Shown here one piece after another: positions 11,093 to 20,319 of a stretch of DNA of 24,428 bases. The DNA is taken from contig JAQGAU010000742.1 of the NCBI GenBank assembly GCA_034698045.1, positions 1 to 24,428 of the forward strand, given 5' to 3'. The notes beneath the pieces were generated by a model. The model was not told the origin of the DNA, ran no database searches, and was given only the letters and a program-made list of their open reading frames with translations. Within the stretch, counting starts at the first letter, position 1. Each line of letters opens with the position of its first letter. This stretch comes from Paramacrobiotus richtersi (taxonomy: Eukaryota; Tardigrada; Eutardigrada; Parachela; Macrobiotidae). Position numbers and translations under genes: made by a program.

Positions 11093-12022
11093 ATGGCATA
11101 TCCGATCACTCGTGATGTGTTCGACATGACCTTAATAGCCATCGGGAGACCACCCCGTCCAGAAGAGTATGACTACCTCGTCAAGACCATCGCCGAAGCG
11201 CAGATCAGCAGTAAGCATGAGCTGGCGCTTTTCCTGGCCAACATCTACCACGAAAGCGACGGGCTGCGCTGCAAAGCGGAGATTGGTGGAGGAGCGGGCA
11301 AAGGGTACTCTGGAGGGGACCGATACTACGGTCACGGCCTTATCCAGGTGACTCACGACTACCACTACAGGGCGGCGTCCATATACATCTTCCAGGACGA
11401 AAGGGTGCTGCTTGATAAACCGGAACTGGTGGAGGAGAATGACTGGCTTGCGTGGAAAGTTACCTCGTGGTTTTGGATAGAACATGTGAGTTATGCGGCT
11501 TTATATATGCTGGGTTGCATGGCAAAAACGAAAACCTCGGAGTAGAGATTAAGGTGACGACACTCTATGGGCAGCTAACCTTATAGAAATACAGCATTCT
11601 TTTCGACATGCAAAGACATTTTCTTACTTGTTTCTTCTGTACAGGTGAAACCGAACGGGACTGACAGTCTGTGGCAGACGGTGCGCACCATCAACAGCAT
11701 GGAGTTAGACGGATATCCCGAACAGTATGAACGTCGAGGCCAATTCCTGAAAGCCATCCTTGATGTTCTGGCTAACGATGGCGCTGCCGACGCTCCGAGC
11801 GGACGCCGCACTCATGGTGTCCAGTCCGCGTGCCATGGCCCTTGGACAGGTGCCACTTGGCAGACAGGCCAAGCCTTTCATGTGGTCAAGCCAAGGGACA
11901 TGTTGGACGCCATTGGACGCCAGTACAATGTGCCATGGAAGAAGATCGCTTATGACAACAACATGACATGTCCTCACCAAATCCGTCCAAGAATGAAGCT
12001 GAAGATTTTTTGGCCTTGCTAA
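11093..12022 (+). CDS. GH19 chitinase with C-terminal LysM domain, two exons, 256 aa
   Basis: The model is join(11093..11485, 11645..12022). The 159-bp phase-0 intron runs GTGAGT to TACAG. The protein should hydrolyse chitin or a related GlcNAc polymer. Exon 1 shows the compact bacterial or phage type of GH19 core: F-L-A-N-I-Y-H-E-S-D-G (47-57), with candidate catalytic acid Glu54 and base Glu63 nine residues apart, then R-Y-Y-G-H-G-L-I-Q-V-T (77-87), a Y-R-A-A-S segment (92-96) and a W-F-W motif (126-128). Exon 2 opens with V-K-P-N-G and ends with a LysM module (about 210-252), which binds GlcNAc chains and holds the enzyme on chitin or peptidoglycan. The ATG at 11093 gives no signal peptide. 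An upstream signal exon, with acceptor possibly TTTATAG at about 11088, may be missing. GH19 is mainly a plant and bacterial family and is sparse in animals, so old horizontal transfer is possible. Confidence 0.82.
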
Positions 12023-13567
12023 CGTGGTTGTGGCGCTCAGACTTCAGATCACGCGCTGCAGACGCTGAACTGCCATCTTGATCATGTATCGCATAATTCT
12101 CAATTTCTCCATACTTCAAAATTCTCATTAATTTGTCATCTCGCTAACTGCACGTCTAATCAATGAATTACATGCCTGCTTTGCGTAGACATCGCTTTAC
12201 TTTCTTTAGGCTCTGCTTCACGTCTGAATTTTATTTATGGTGAAAGGTTAACGTTGTGCTACGAACCTCATAAATCACTGGTCTCAATCGTTCGACTGAG
12301 ACCGCACAGGTCGGTCAAAGACTCAGAGTTCCATTTAACATATGAAACAACACAAAATCAGCAGAGAGGTACCTACAGAGCACAGGTTCAACTATAGACA
12401 AGAGTGTCTTCCACCATGAATATTCTATGATTTTTGGCAAGGTGGAAATTTCTTTCTATAATTTTTCGCACTGATTCCGTCGCCATCCATGTTTCAGAAA
12501 TACACGACAAGCAGAGTCACACAGAACCGTATAATATTTCCTGTGTAGGCGGTAGGAATCAGTGGGCCGGACAATAACATTTATCTTGGGACCATACGTT
12601 TTTGTTTCCAATTTTGATGAAACGAGCCGATTGGTTGGGAGTTCATATCATCGTGTCGCAGCGACGCAGACACCCAGCGGTATGTATTACTTTTCAGTGT
12701 ATGGGAAAAGCCATGTGTGCATCACGTGGACAATGGACGCAGCGCTTACTTCCATAAGATGCCGTACGCGTCAATAAAATTTTAATTTTAATCATCCAGT
12801 GCAGGCTGGATTTGAGTATTGAAATGTATCAGAATTTATTATAATTTTGCGTACAGCTTTTCTTTGTTTTCTAACAAATTCTGAGATGCAGCAATTCTCA
12901 TTTTCGATCTTGTACCGATTTTCGCTCTGGTTTGTAGCGGTTTGTAAATGGCGTGATGTTAACATCATTATTACAGTCATTGAATATAGACCAAGGTGCA
13001 ATAAATTTAGATACGTGGCAGCCAGTTCGGATTATGACAAGAACATATTACTATGGTCAATCGACTTGAGCACTATATTCGTAGAGAAGATCAGGAGAAT
13101 GGATATGGACGTCTATGTGCTAAAACGATGGTGTCCAGTGAAAGTTTCACACAGATCTTTAACGTTCTACAACGAAAAATCTGCTATAGTTTTGGCTGGA
13201 AATAAATGTCAAATTGAAATTGAAATGAGATGTCTGGAGCAACGTGAACTGTACATCTTGCAGATTATCTTCAGGACCTAGCTAGCATCATGTGCTTGGT
13301 ACAAGATGTACGTTAATTATCCACTGTCGATATGAACTTCGAGTTCAGTATCTGACAAAAACTTTAACTCAGTTAACGCAATAAACTTCGCTTACAGTTA
13401 GTGACCGATTATGCATTCGGCAAAAAACAAATACAAGTCATACAACACAAATCATTTCGAAGAAATCCTAACGACGAACAAAAAAAAATATGAGTTCCTC
13501 TGTAACATCTAGGGCAGCAATTAGAACGGGGCTCCCAGTGAATTGACAACTGCAGCTGGTGAACATC
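12023..13567. other. Intergenic, no gene supported
   Basis: This is flank between the chitinase and the convergent Pro/Ala-rich gene. I see no canonical AATAAA close to the chitinase stop. The open frame at 12847-13281 begins at a TTG codon, lacks a recognised domain and is biased to hydrophobic and T-rich codons, so I do not call it. AATAAA motifs occur near 12774 and 13381. Confidence 0.4.
12280..12303. repeat. 24-bp hairpin 3' of the chitinase gene
   Basis: GGTCTCA (12280-12286) pairs with TGAGACC (12297-12303), and the inner TCG and CGA also pair after one A-C mismatch. It lies about 260 bp after the chitinase stop. It is not the metazoan histone 3' stem-loop, whose stem is different. 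Its function is unknown. Confidence 0.5.
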
Positions 13568-14059
13568 TTATCCCGGCCGGGGTTTCGGCGCCGGGGCGGC
13601 CGGACGCGGGGGCGGTTTGGTGGTGACGGGCGGGGACCAGTAGTAGCAGTAGCCCATGATGAACGCCAGACAGACCTGCGTGTGATCACTAAAGACCATG
13701 TGTGGGGGCAGTGCGGGCGGCGCGGGGGCTTTCACGGGAGCTTTCGCAACAGTCCGCGTCGCCACCGGTGGAGCTACGTCGGTGGCGTTGGGCGCGGGGG
13801 CGCGAAACAGTTTCGTGCCGTTGACGATGATGAACTCCGGCGCCGTGTTGGAGGCTTTTAGTGCTTCGATGTCCGTGTCGCCCTCGTGTCCGGTGGAGGC
13901 GCTGGCAGCGGGAGCGACATTCTCGTCGGGAAAGTGGACGGCTGGTGGAGCGGGCGCAGTGTCTTCGTCGGGGAAGTGGATTGCAGGGGGAGCGCCACCC
14001 TGGCAGATGACCAGGGTCACCGTCAGGACAAAGGCAGAGGTGAGGATAATGGTCCGCAT
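13568..14059 (-). CDS. Small secreted Pro/Ala-rich protein, 163 aa
   Basis: A single exon starts at ATG (14059-14057) and stops at TAA (13570-13568). The predicted protein has a clear signal peptide (M-R-T-I-I-L-T-S-A-F-V-L-T-V-T, cleavage near residue 20). Two adjacent 14-residue repeats follow, A-P-P-A-I-H-F-P-D-E-D-T-A-P (23-36) and A-P-P-A-V-H-F-P-D-E-N-V-A-P (37-50). Next come a less biased middle with sequons at Asn80 and Asn91, a Pro/Ala-rich linker, one short hydrophobic patch with the only two mature cysteines (130 and 138) and Tyr/Trp residues, and a Pro/Lys tail. I recognise no family. The composition suggests an extracellular matrix, cuticle, mucin-like or secretion product. GC content is well above that of the flanks, as expected from Pro and Ala codons. 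A TATA box 62 bp upstream supports a real transcript. Confidence 0.68.
   Translation of the reverse strand: MRTIILTSAFVLTVTLVICQGGAPPAIHFPDEDTAPAPPAVHFPDENVAPAASASTGHEGDTDIEALKASNTAPEFIIVNGTKLFRAPAPNATDVAPPVATRTVAKAPVKAPAPPALPPHMVFSDHTQVCLAFIMGYCYYWSPPVTTKPPPRPAAPAPKPRPG
13910..13993 (-). repeat. In-frame 42-bp tandem repeat encoding 14 residues twice
   Basis: Residues 23-36 and 37-50 of the Pro/Ala-rich protein align without gaps and differ at three positions (Ile/Val, Asp/Asn, Thr/Val). The frame is kept exactly, so the unit grew by duplication within coding sequence. Confidence 0.8.
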
Positions 14060-14120
14060 GGTGAGTATCACGTTTGTATACAAGCCAAGAGTATAGAGCT
14101 TCCGACGTTCTTGTTGATGT

Positions 14121-14127
14121 TTATATA
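14121..14127 (-). promoter_or_regulatory. TATA box of the Pro/Ala-rich protein gene
   Basis: TATATAA on the minus strand lies 62 bp before the ATG at 14059. A start site about 30 bp downstream would leave a leader of roughly 30-35 nt. This is the best core promoter in the window. Confidence 0.6.
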
Positions 14128-14129
14128 GT

Positions 14130-15363
14130 CGTGTTTGTATTGCCTGGTCAGTGTATCGTTTTCGGTTCCAGCTGAGGATAGACAGCCGCCTACGGGAAAT
14201 TAATTGGTCTACTGAACTTTTGCATAACTATCATGTCCTTGATCTGAACTGTTAGGATTTGAATGATGTGATAGGTTATTGGTTTAATGGCTTCGTTATG
14301 CAGTGGTGGTTAATTTATGATTTTCACAGTTACTTAATCAACAATTTGTTGCATTATTAGCCGGCAGTTTTTTGTATCCGCTTCGAACACCCTTAATTGT
14401 ATTTTAATTACGATTTTCGTTCGTATCTTTTGTTCAGCTTCCGCATTTTTGGATACATCGCAGTTTCATTACATTCGGAAACATCCAGACGATACATGTA
14501 TCAACAGATGTGTCACCTATGCATCAATACGTTAATGAGAATCGCTCCAGGCGAAGCTTACTAGTTATCTCTGAAACACAATATTTCATTTACATTACTG
14601 CCATCTCAAGTGACTCATACCGCTTAACTGGCATTTATATGAAAACTATCGGTTATTGCACTTCCTGAATGTAATTGATTTCGATACACTGAACGGAAGC
14701 TGCCATGAATAATCAAATTTGCTGCTGCTTGCTAGTGTCCTGGACGTTAAATAAACGCTTTTTGTCTGAAACATGCATATGGTTGCTCGATTGCACGGTT
14801 CCACACTGACGTGTCGGTCAGGGTATCACGTTGTACGATTGCTGCACGACAGATGTTGCTAATTACCTCCGTCGGTTTGTACATTACTGCGGCTGCTCGG
14901 CTAGAATCCATGACGTTGCAAATGGTTCATGCTATGCCATCTTTCGTTTTACGTATGTGAGGGTTGCTCAGTGTGATATTATGAGAGACAGAAATCCGAA
15001 CTTCGGTCTGGCTAGGTGTGTGTTGCTTGAGCTTATGCGTAAGACCTAGGATTGATTATGTGTGTTTGGTGACCTCTGTCAGAGGATATACGATTTCCTT
15101 ACGGAATCGAATGTCTAGTAGCGGTGACTTAGCAGGAACTAGATCTTCCACCTAAAATTAGATCTACTAGTTATCCGAAATGTACCGGCTATATCTGGCT
15201 GGTTGGACAACAGAAATGCGGAGCACCTGTGTCATATATGTCATGGCGCCCGCAAAATTTGTCAACCCCGGGGATTTTTCACATTCTTTTGTGGATGAGA
15301 GAATATTAAAGTGGATAAAATGTTGTGATGACTGGATGGTTATTGTGCAGCAACACTAAACCA
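14130..15363. other. Intergenic, no gene seen
   Basis: Upstream flank of the minus-strand Pro/Ala-rich gene and left flank of the 5S-like element. No open frame with recognisable features. Enhancer elements may lie here but none can be named. Confidence 0.4.
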
Positions 15364-15858
15364 GCCAAACTCAATATGGCTGAATGTATGGTCCCTTGGA
15401 TTACGTAAGGTAAGCTACATCGCGCGCGGTTTGAACTTGGATGGGTGACCAGTGACCACTCGCTCTTCAGGTTCGCTCCTGCGGATGAAAGTCAGCATCA
15501 GCGCCGTCCGCACACGGATGTCGTGATGCGTTTCTCCTGACGCCTGAGGCTAAACGGATTCCTTTTGGATTAGCTCGTTTGCGGAATAACGTCAGCACCT
15601 ACCCATCAGCCCCATCAACCTATGGATGCAATACTGCAGCGATACGGATCTTGTTGTAAATGGTTTGTTGCTTTGATGCCACGATCTGCCTTAGTGCGAT
15701 GGTGATGCGAGTCTGATGTCAATTTTTTGACGCGTTGTTTGTAGTTTGCATTTGCTGGTGTTGCCTAGTTGTGTGGTGGTTAATTCACTAGAAGTAGCTC
15801 TTCGGCGCCACTTGTTGGCTTCTCCACTGATGAATAAACTCAAACTCCAAACTCAGAC
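15364..15858 (+). mobile_element. 5S-rRNA-derived SINE-like element (SINE3 type)
   Basis: Bases 15364 to about 15450 align with 5S rRNA along its length. The best part is T-A-A-G-C-x-x-C-A-T-C-G-C-G (from 15411) followed by T-T-G-A-A-C-T-T-G-G-A-T-G-G-G-T-G-A-C-C (15431-15450). The second block is the conserved 5S internal promoter box C. The 3' part of 5S is replaced by unrelated sequence, so this is not a 5S gene. About 400 bp later there is a simple tail of A-A-A-C-T-C type units (about 15835-15855). A 5S-like head, an unrelated body and a short repeat tail are the layout of SINE3 elements, which are transcribed by RNA polymerase III from the 5S promoter and moved by LINE enzymes. The right boundary is inferred from the tail, and target-site duplications were not found. 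Confidence 0.55.
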
Positions 15859-15879
15859 GTAACAGGTTGCGGCGAGTAG

Positions 15880-16489
15880 ATGGCTGCAGCCCACGTTTTG
15901 TTTGATCGTGTGGTTAAACTCGTTTTTGATGAGCGTTGGCTGGCGACTATACGGCTCAGTACGGTCAAGCCCTGTTATCAGCGTCGTTTATTGTATGGTT
16001 GCTACCCAAATCGTGGTCAGCTGTGCATAAGTGGCAAAAACGAAGTTCCTGGTTTGTGCCCGGATCAGCCACGTCACAGTAGATTGCAGTCGCTGTATAG
16101 GCAGTGCTCTACCTTCACTGATATCGCGGGCTGCTCCGGATGTGATAAGGATTACCCTGGACGAGCAGTTAATGGCAAGGTTAATTATTCATTGGCTAAA
16201 GAAAAGTGTCGCAGATGCGGTTGAAATTGACATAGTTTTCATATTGGCTGCTTGTGAAAAACTGCCGCTGCGTTCGTATTAAAAGGGGAAAATATTCGAA
16301 AGTTTGTTGAGAAGTGGCACTGAAATGCGCCTCGGAAACTGCAAGCATGCCGCAATTAAGCTAATTAATAATCTGATGACACCAATCCAAAGGCGTCTGA
16401 TTATCATAACGAATACGGTAGAAACTTTTGTAGCCGACTGGAGAAAGTATGAGAAACAAAAGACGAAACCGGTTTTTGCTGCGGTATAA
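15880..16489 (+). pseudogene. Possible BTB/POZ-domain gene remnant
   Basis: Three overlapping frames read like parts of one protein. Frame 1 from ATG 15880 gives V-L-F-D-R-V-V-K-L-V-F-D-E-R-W and then L-L-Y-G-C-Y-P-N, the pattern of a BTB start (F-x-D-V-x-L-V ... Y-F-x-x-L). A shift to the next frame between about 16010 and 16100 gives D-V-I-R-I-T-L-D-E, I-I-H-W-L and I-D-I-V-F-I-L-A-A-C-E-K-L, like the end of a BTB domain. A TAA at 16280-16282 interrupts this frame, which then runs on in phase for 68 codons (N-C-K-H-A-A-I-K-L and later), possibly a BACK-like helical part. One shift plus one stop makes it a pseudogene if real. The assignment is from fold-level patterns only and is tentative. 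Confidence 0.3.
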
Positions 16490-16499
16490 GCACAGCTGA

Positions 16500-17811
16500 C
16501 AGTGGGTGAACTGAAGTCTCTGAATCTATGCATTGGACGGTACACAGGAGACGCGTGATGTGCGTCAAGTGGCTACAAACCAGCGCACTTAGGTCTCATC
16601 ACGGGTCAGCAACTGCGCATCTGCTAGATTTCAGCAACAAATTACTATTCCGATCATCGGATAGAAACTGGACCTGAGTAACCCAGTAGCCACCACTGAA
16701 TGCTAGTACATTGAATTAAATGTTTTTGGACGGTACACTGTATTTTGTGTCAGCAACAACTGCTTGATCAGCGTTCGCACGCATGAAGCTGATCGTTTAC
16801 ATCAAGCAGACAAATCGTAAACAAAGGCGCAATCATAACACATGAAAGGACGGAAATTCTTTGTGCAGTAGGCAGTAGATTTAAGAATCGGACTATGGTC
16901 AACAAACCCTAGCTGAACCTCATCTTTGTAGTACCGCCTTTTGGCGCGTCTTCGATGTCTAGGTACTGTACGCCCATGAGCGGCAGTTAGGGCTGTCCAG
17001 TCCGTCGGTTGTAGCGCAACCAGGGTACCCAGTCATCTGAAACAAACTTGTCTTTTCGAGCGTGGTTAATAGAATCATAAAGTATCTATGTACAGAGTGT
17101 GGTGAGCCATAATGGATTGTCTCCCTGGAGGTCTCGAAGAGCGATTTCTCTCAGAAGCCTTCTGAACTCGAGCAGTCCGTTCCAGCATACGTCAGGATGC
17201 GATGACCACATTGAGCGATGAGATCTTCAACAGTAACCATTAACAAAACAGATCTAACTGTTAAGTATCCATACTGTCAATCAATTATGTAAACCCGCAC
17301 AGCTGCAGTTACTTCGCGAATACCAGAGATGGCTGCGTGAAGTAATCGGCGCTCTGTTTTCGGACTTGATCGTTGTTAACGGCAGTACAGTACTGCTGCC
17401 GCATTACGTTACCAAAAAATGTAACGCAATGTACCTGAGAGTGCCGAAAGGGAGCAGGCGAACTTGACATACAGCTTCGTTGCTATCCATGCCAGCTGCT
17501 TCATGCATAAAGCATTCCATATCGAAATGAAGATACCCGTTTTGGTGCATGTTGTGCAAATCAAGTGCCAGCAGGTGAGTAACAACATCCTTTAATGCCA
17601 TAGCTAACGACTTTAGCCAATCATCTCGCTTCGTGCGCCAATTTGACGGGGCGCCTAAAAGTACTTATTTCAAATAAAAATTGTTTTTTTCTAGAAAGCC
17701 AGTACTACTAACTTTCGATTAGATGATTCATGTTGGAAGGGTTATATGGCAAACGGACACCTACAGCACAGTGCACAATCTTAGTTGAAACAGGAAACTC
17801 TGCGTTACAAA
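16500..17811. other. Intergenic, no gene supported
   Basis: A 65-codon minus-strand frame (17404-17601) begins at a real ATG but has no recognisable domain, and is not linked by splice sites to the kinase gene. The rest holds only chance frames. It includes the 3' flank of the kinase gene, with no canonical poly(A) signal seen close to its stop. Confidence 0.4.
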
Positions 17812-19694
17812 TTAAAAAGAAACCTGTTGTTTACTTTTGAAATCGGGTACCTCCCACAGCACATCCATGCAGGATCTCCTTCCCGTTTCGGTTGTCGCTG
17901 AGGTATAGCTGAATCGTCGCATAACTTCAACAGGGTATATAATATTTGGATGGGGTTTACAGCTGCGCTCGAGTATTAACCCTTCAATGAGTCTATAAAC
18001 ACAATCGAATTCCGTCGGCGTATAGCGACTGTCCAAGCGGACCAACTCTGCACAAGCTTGAATGAGGGAGGCCGAGCTATCGCTGATTGTGGTCACTGGT
18101 GTGGTGAGATCTTGCAGCAAAGCATCAGCCTCAGGCCGACTATCGGGATCGCTGTCAAAGCAGTCGTAGAAACGGGATAATTCGTTACCACCGGCGTAGC
18201 GCGGTCCAAATGGTGCATCTGGAATGGCACCCGACGCGACGGCCAGGGCAATTTGTTGCTCTTCGAACCGGGAGGTCAAGAGAACCTGTCCATCTTGAAG
18301 TCGGAACGCCGGGATGCTACCTATTATAAAAGCAAATGACCCGATCGCCGTAGAACTGAGCTGCTGCGCTGTTGTAATGAAGGCATTCGTACTGACCTTC
18401 ATTGAATAACTCGACAACGACGCATCCAGCACTCCAAATATCAGCCTTCCTTCCAACCCGCTCACGGGTGGCGTTACCTCTGACGACCTCCGGGGCCATA
18501 AACAGGTAGGTTCCATAGCCAGCAGACACCGCGCAGTCCTGGGAGTTTGGTCTGGACATGGCTTTAGAATAGTCAAAGTCGCCAATCTTGAGGCATTCCT
18601 GGCTGTTTCGCCTCTGTAGCAAGATGTTGTCGCTCTTGATATCCCGATGGACAATACCGAAACTGTGCAGGTATCTCAAAGCGGTCAGGATTTGCCGCAT
18701 ATAATCGTATAGCAGGAAATGGGGGATTGTGGCAGCGCTGGCACGAGAACGCAATGTGCCACCTATCGAAAAGTATGTAATAGTTTCAACTCCAGGTTTT
18801 ATCTATCCCAATTTACAGACAGCAGGCGTAACATGATTTGTGAAACTAAAATCCGTCTTGAAAAACACTGAAGTGGTAAAAAAATTATTTGCTTTACTGA
18901 CCAGTGCAGTATTCAGTAAGGACGAATATTTTCTGGCAGTTCATGAATGCTCGTTTCTCCACCGCATGAATCATGAGAAGATTACTGCAGCCATAGCAAA
19001 TTTGCTTCGATTTCCGAAGGGCCTTCATCCGTTTCTCCGTATCTGTATCCGACATTTGGAGGATCTCTTTCAGGGCCATGGTTTCATTTCTCACCGTCTG
19101 TACCAAGTAGACAATACCGGTAGCTCCGATCCCAAGGATAGCTTTCTTTTTATACATCATGGCCTTGTCGTCCATGACGAAACTTTCCCATGGGTCAGCT
19201 ATTGAAATCAACCGGATGTTATAGGTTTTGTACATATGGTAAGAACTATGCATAAATGCGACTGCATAAACGGACTCCGCACAAAACCTGCTCTAATCCA
19301 CACAAAGCTATGCAAAGTTGCAAACCAAACAAGTATCGGCCGCCATGCTGTACGCACTCTCTCACATTATATGAGCATGCTGATTTACAAGCTCACCGAT
19401 ATCGGCTTCGTTTTCCGATGGCTGCTTCACCAGCGTGCGACATTCGCACTCTTTATCGAGCTGTTGACTATTTTTCCCTTGCTCCAGTTCATGTTGTACT
19501 GGAAACCTCGCACCGCTTTCTGGACATTCTAATTCCCGTCGCCTCTTGCTTGGTATCCGGTTTAATAGACTGGACTTGTGCGAACGATACAAGTACAGGC
19601 CGACAAACGATATGCATGTAAACACGATAAGCAGCACATTAACACCGCAGTAGTCAGGAAATAAAACATCCGAAATATATGGAAAAATCTGCAT
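17812..19694 (-). CDS. Membrane-anchored protein kinase, four exons, 489 aa
   Basis: The model is complement(join(17812..18320, 18397..18762, 18902..19198, 19397..19694)), 1470 nt with all phases consistent. Introns are 198, 139 and 76 bp, all GT...AG and all phase 1. Exon 1 gives a short lumenal N-terminus, one membrane helix (about 17-36) with basic residues after it, and a charged linker. Kinase motifs follow: glycine loop G-I-G-A-T-G-I-V (122-129), ATP lysine Lys143 (A-L-K-E-I), catalytic loop H-R-D-I-K-S-D-N (237-244), A-P-E (288-290), D-I-W-S-A-G (306-311) and the late Arg382. The metal motif is D-F-D (260-262) instead of D-F-G. The substrate is unknown; H-R-D-I-K-S-D-N suggests Ser/Thr activity. 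The last 100 residues match nothing I know. Exon 4 depends on the 76-bp intron; reading through it stops at 18317-18319, just after the lobe start. Confidence 0.75.
18321..18396 (-). other. Proposed 76-bp intron 3 of the kinase gene
   Basis: On the minus strand it begins GTCAGT and ends TAATAG. Removing it restores the frame into the C-lobe end (A-S-G-A-I-P-D and C-F-D-S-D-P-D-S-R-P). The silent plus-strand copy keeps the same donor (G|GTCAGTAC at 22330/22331). Unspliced, the frame stays open across the intron and stops 1 nt past its end, giving a truncated kinase. Confidence 0.6.
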
Positions 19695-20319
19695 ATTGTT
19701 CGCCGTTGTCGTTAGCGGCACAATGTATGTAATGTCAGGATGCAGCAATGTTCAATGTATGTAAGCTGTCAAATCATCCCAAATATAAAACGTACAACTT
19801 CTTAGCATGTATCGTAGTTCTTCGGATCCAATACCAACAAATAAGCCGCGCAAAGCCAATGCAACACCAGCCATCACCCTAGAGCGTAATTAGCGCGATC
19901 TAGTTTACCAAGATAAGATTATTATACCGGCATGCGGAGTCATGTCCACGCGATCTGCTGCTGTTAAAACAAAGGCGATCGGCCGATAACTCTCGCATAC
20001 ACCCTGGATGAAATCAGACAAATTTCCTACATTACTGGATGTACCATGATATCGTATGCTGCTTTCTGATGTTGACTGCTGTGGCCTGGGCGCATGGGAC
20101 CCTCGTGAGCAGATGAGATCATAATTATGATGTCACAGGTTTCAGGAACGCACCATTATGACATAAATTTGTTCTATTATGACATTGCTGGCGCTAAAGA
20201 TTACTACGGCAGGAACATTAGTGTTCAAAACTAGAAGCAACAAAAACCGGTACCATTATTATCTGTTCGGCATGATTTGACAGTTTGCGTACATTGTGCT
20301 CGCGACGACAGCGGCGAAC
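19695..20319. other. Shared spacer between head-to-head kinase copies
   Basis: Both ends are homologous in inverse orientation. A-T-G-A-T-T-T-G-A-C-A-G followed by TACATTG occurs before each start codon (about 19746-19776 on minus, about 20271-20296 on plus), as does G-C-G-G-C-G-A-A-C-A or a near match just before the ATG. The minus copy has an extra near-repeat of about 32 bp containing ACATACATTG. A TTTTATATTTGG motif (minus, about 19782-19793) could be its TATA element. The central 480 bp has no gene. Confidence 0.5.

Noticed and set aside
12847..13281. 144-codon frame with a faint W-D-repeat look
   Set aside because: It starts at TTG, no full repeat pattern is present, no splice partners are found, and the composition is typical of chance AT-rich frames.
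13559..14128. Plus-strand open frames rich in Gly and Ala
   Set aside because: They are antisense shadows of the GC-rich Pro/Ala protein gene. The minus strand has the signal peptide and TATA box.
15364..15465. Functional 5S rRNA gene
   Set aside because: Only the first two thirds align and many paired positions differ. The 3' third and T-run terminator are absent.
17404..17601. 65-codon minus-strand frame downstream of the kinase gene
   Set aside because: An N-G-Y-L-H-F-D-M segment faintly recalls a kinase catalytic loop, but the essential residues and context are missing.
18840..19621. Plus-strand frames of 98-121 codons
   Set aside because: They overlap the kinase exons antisense and have no motif of their own.
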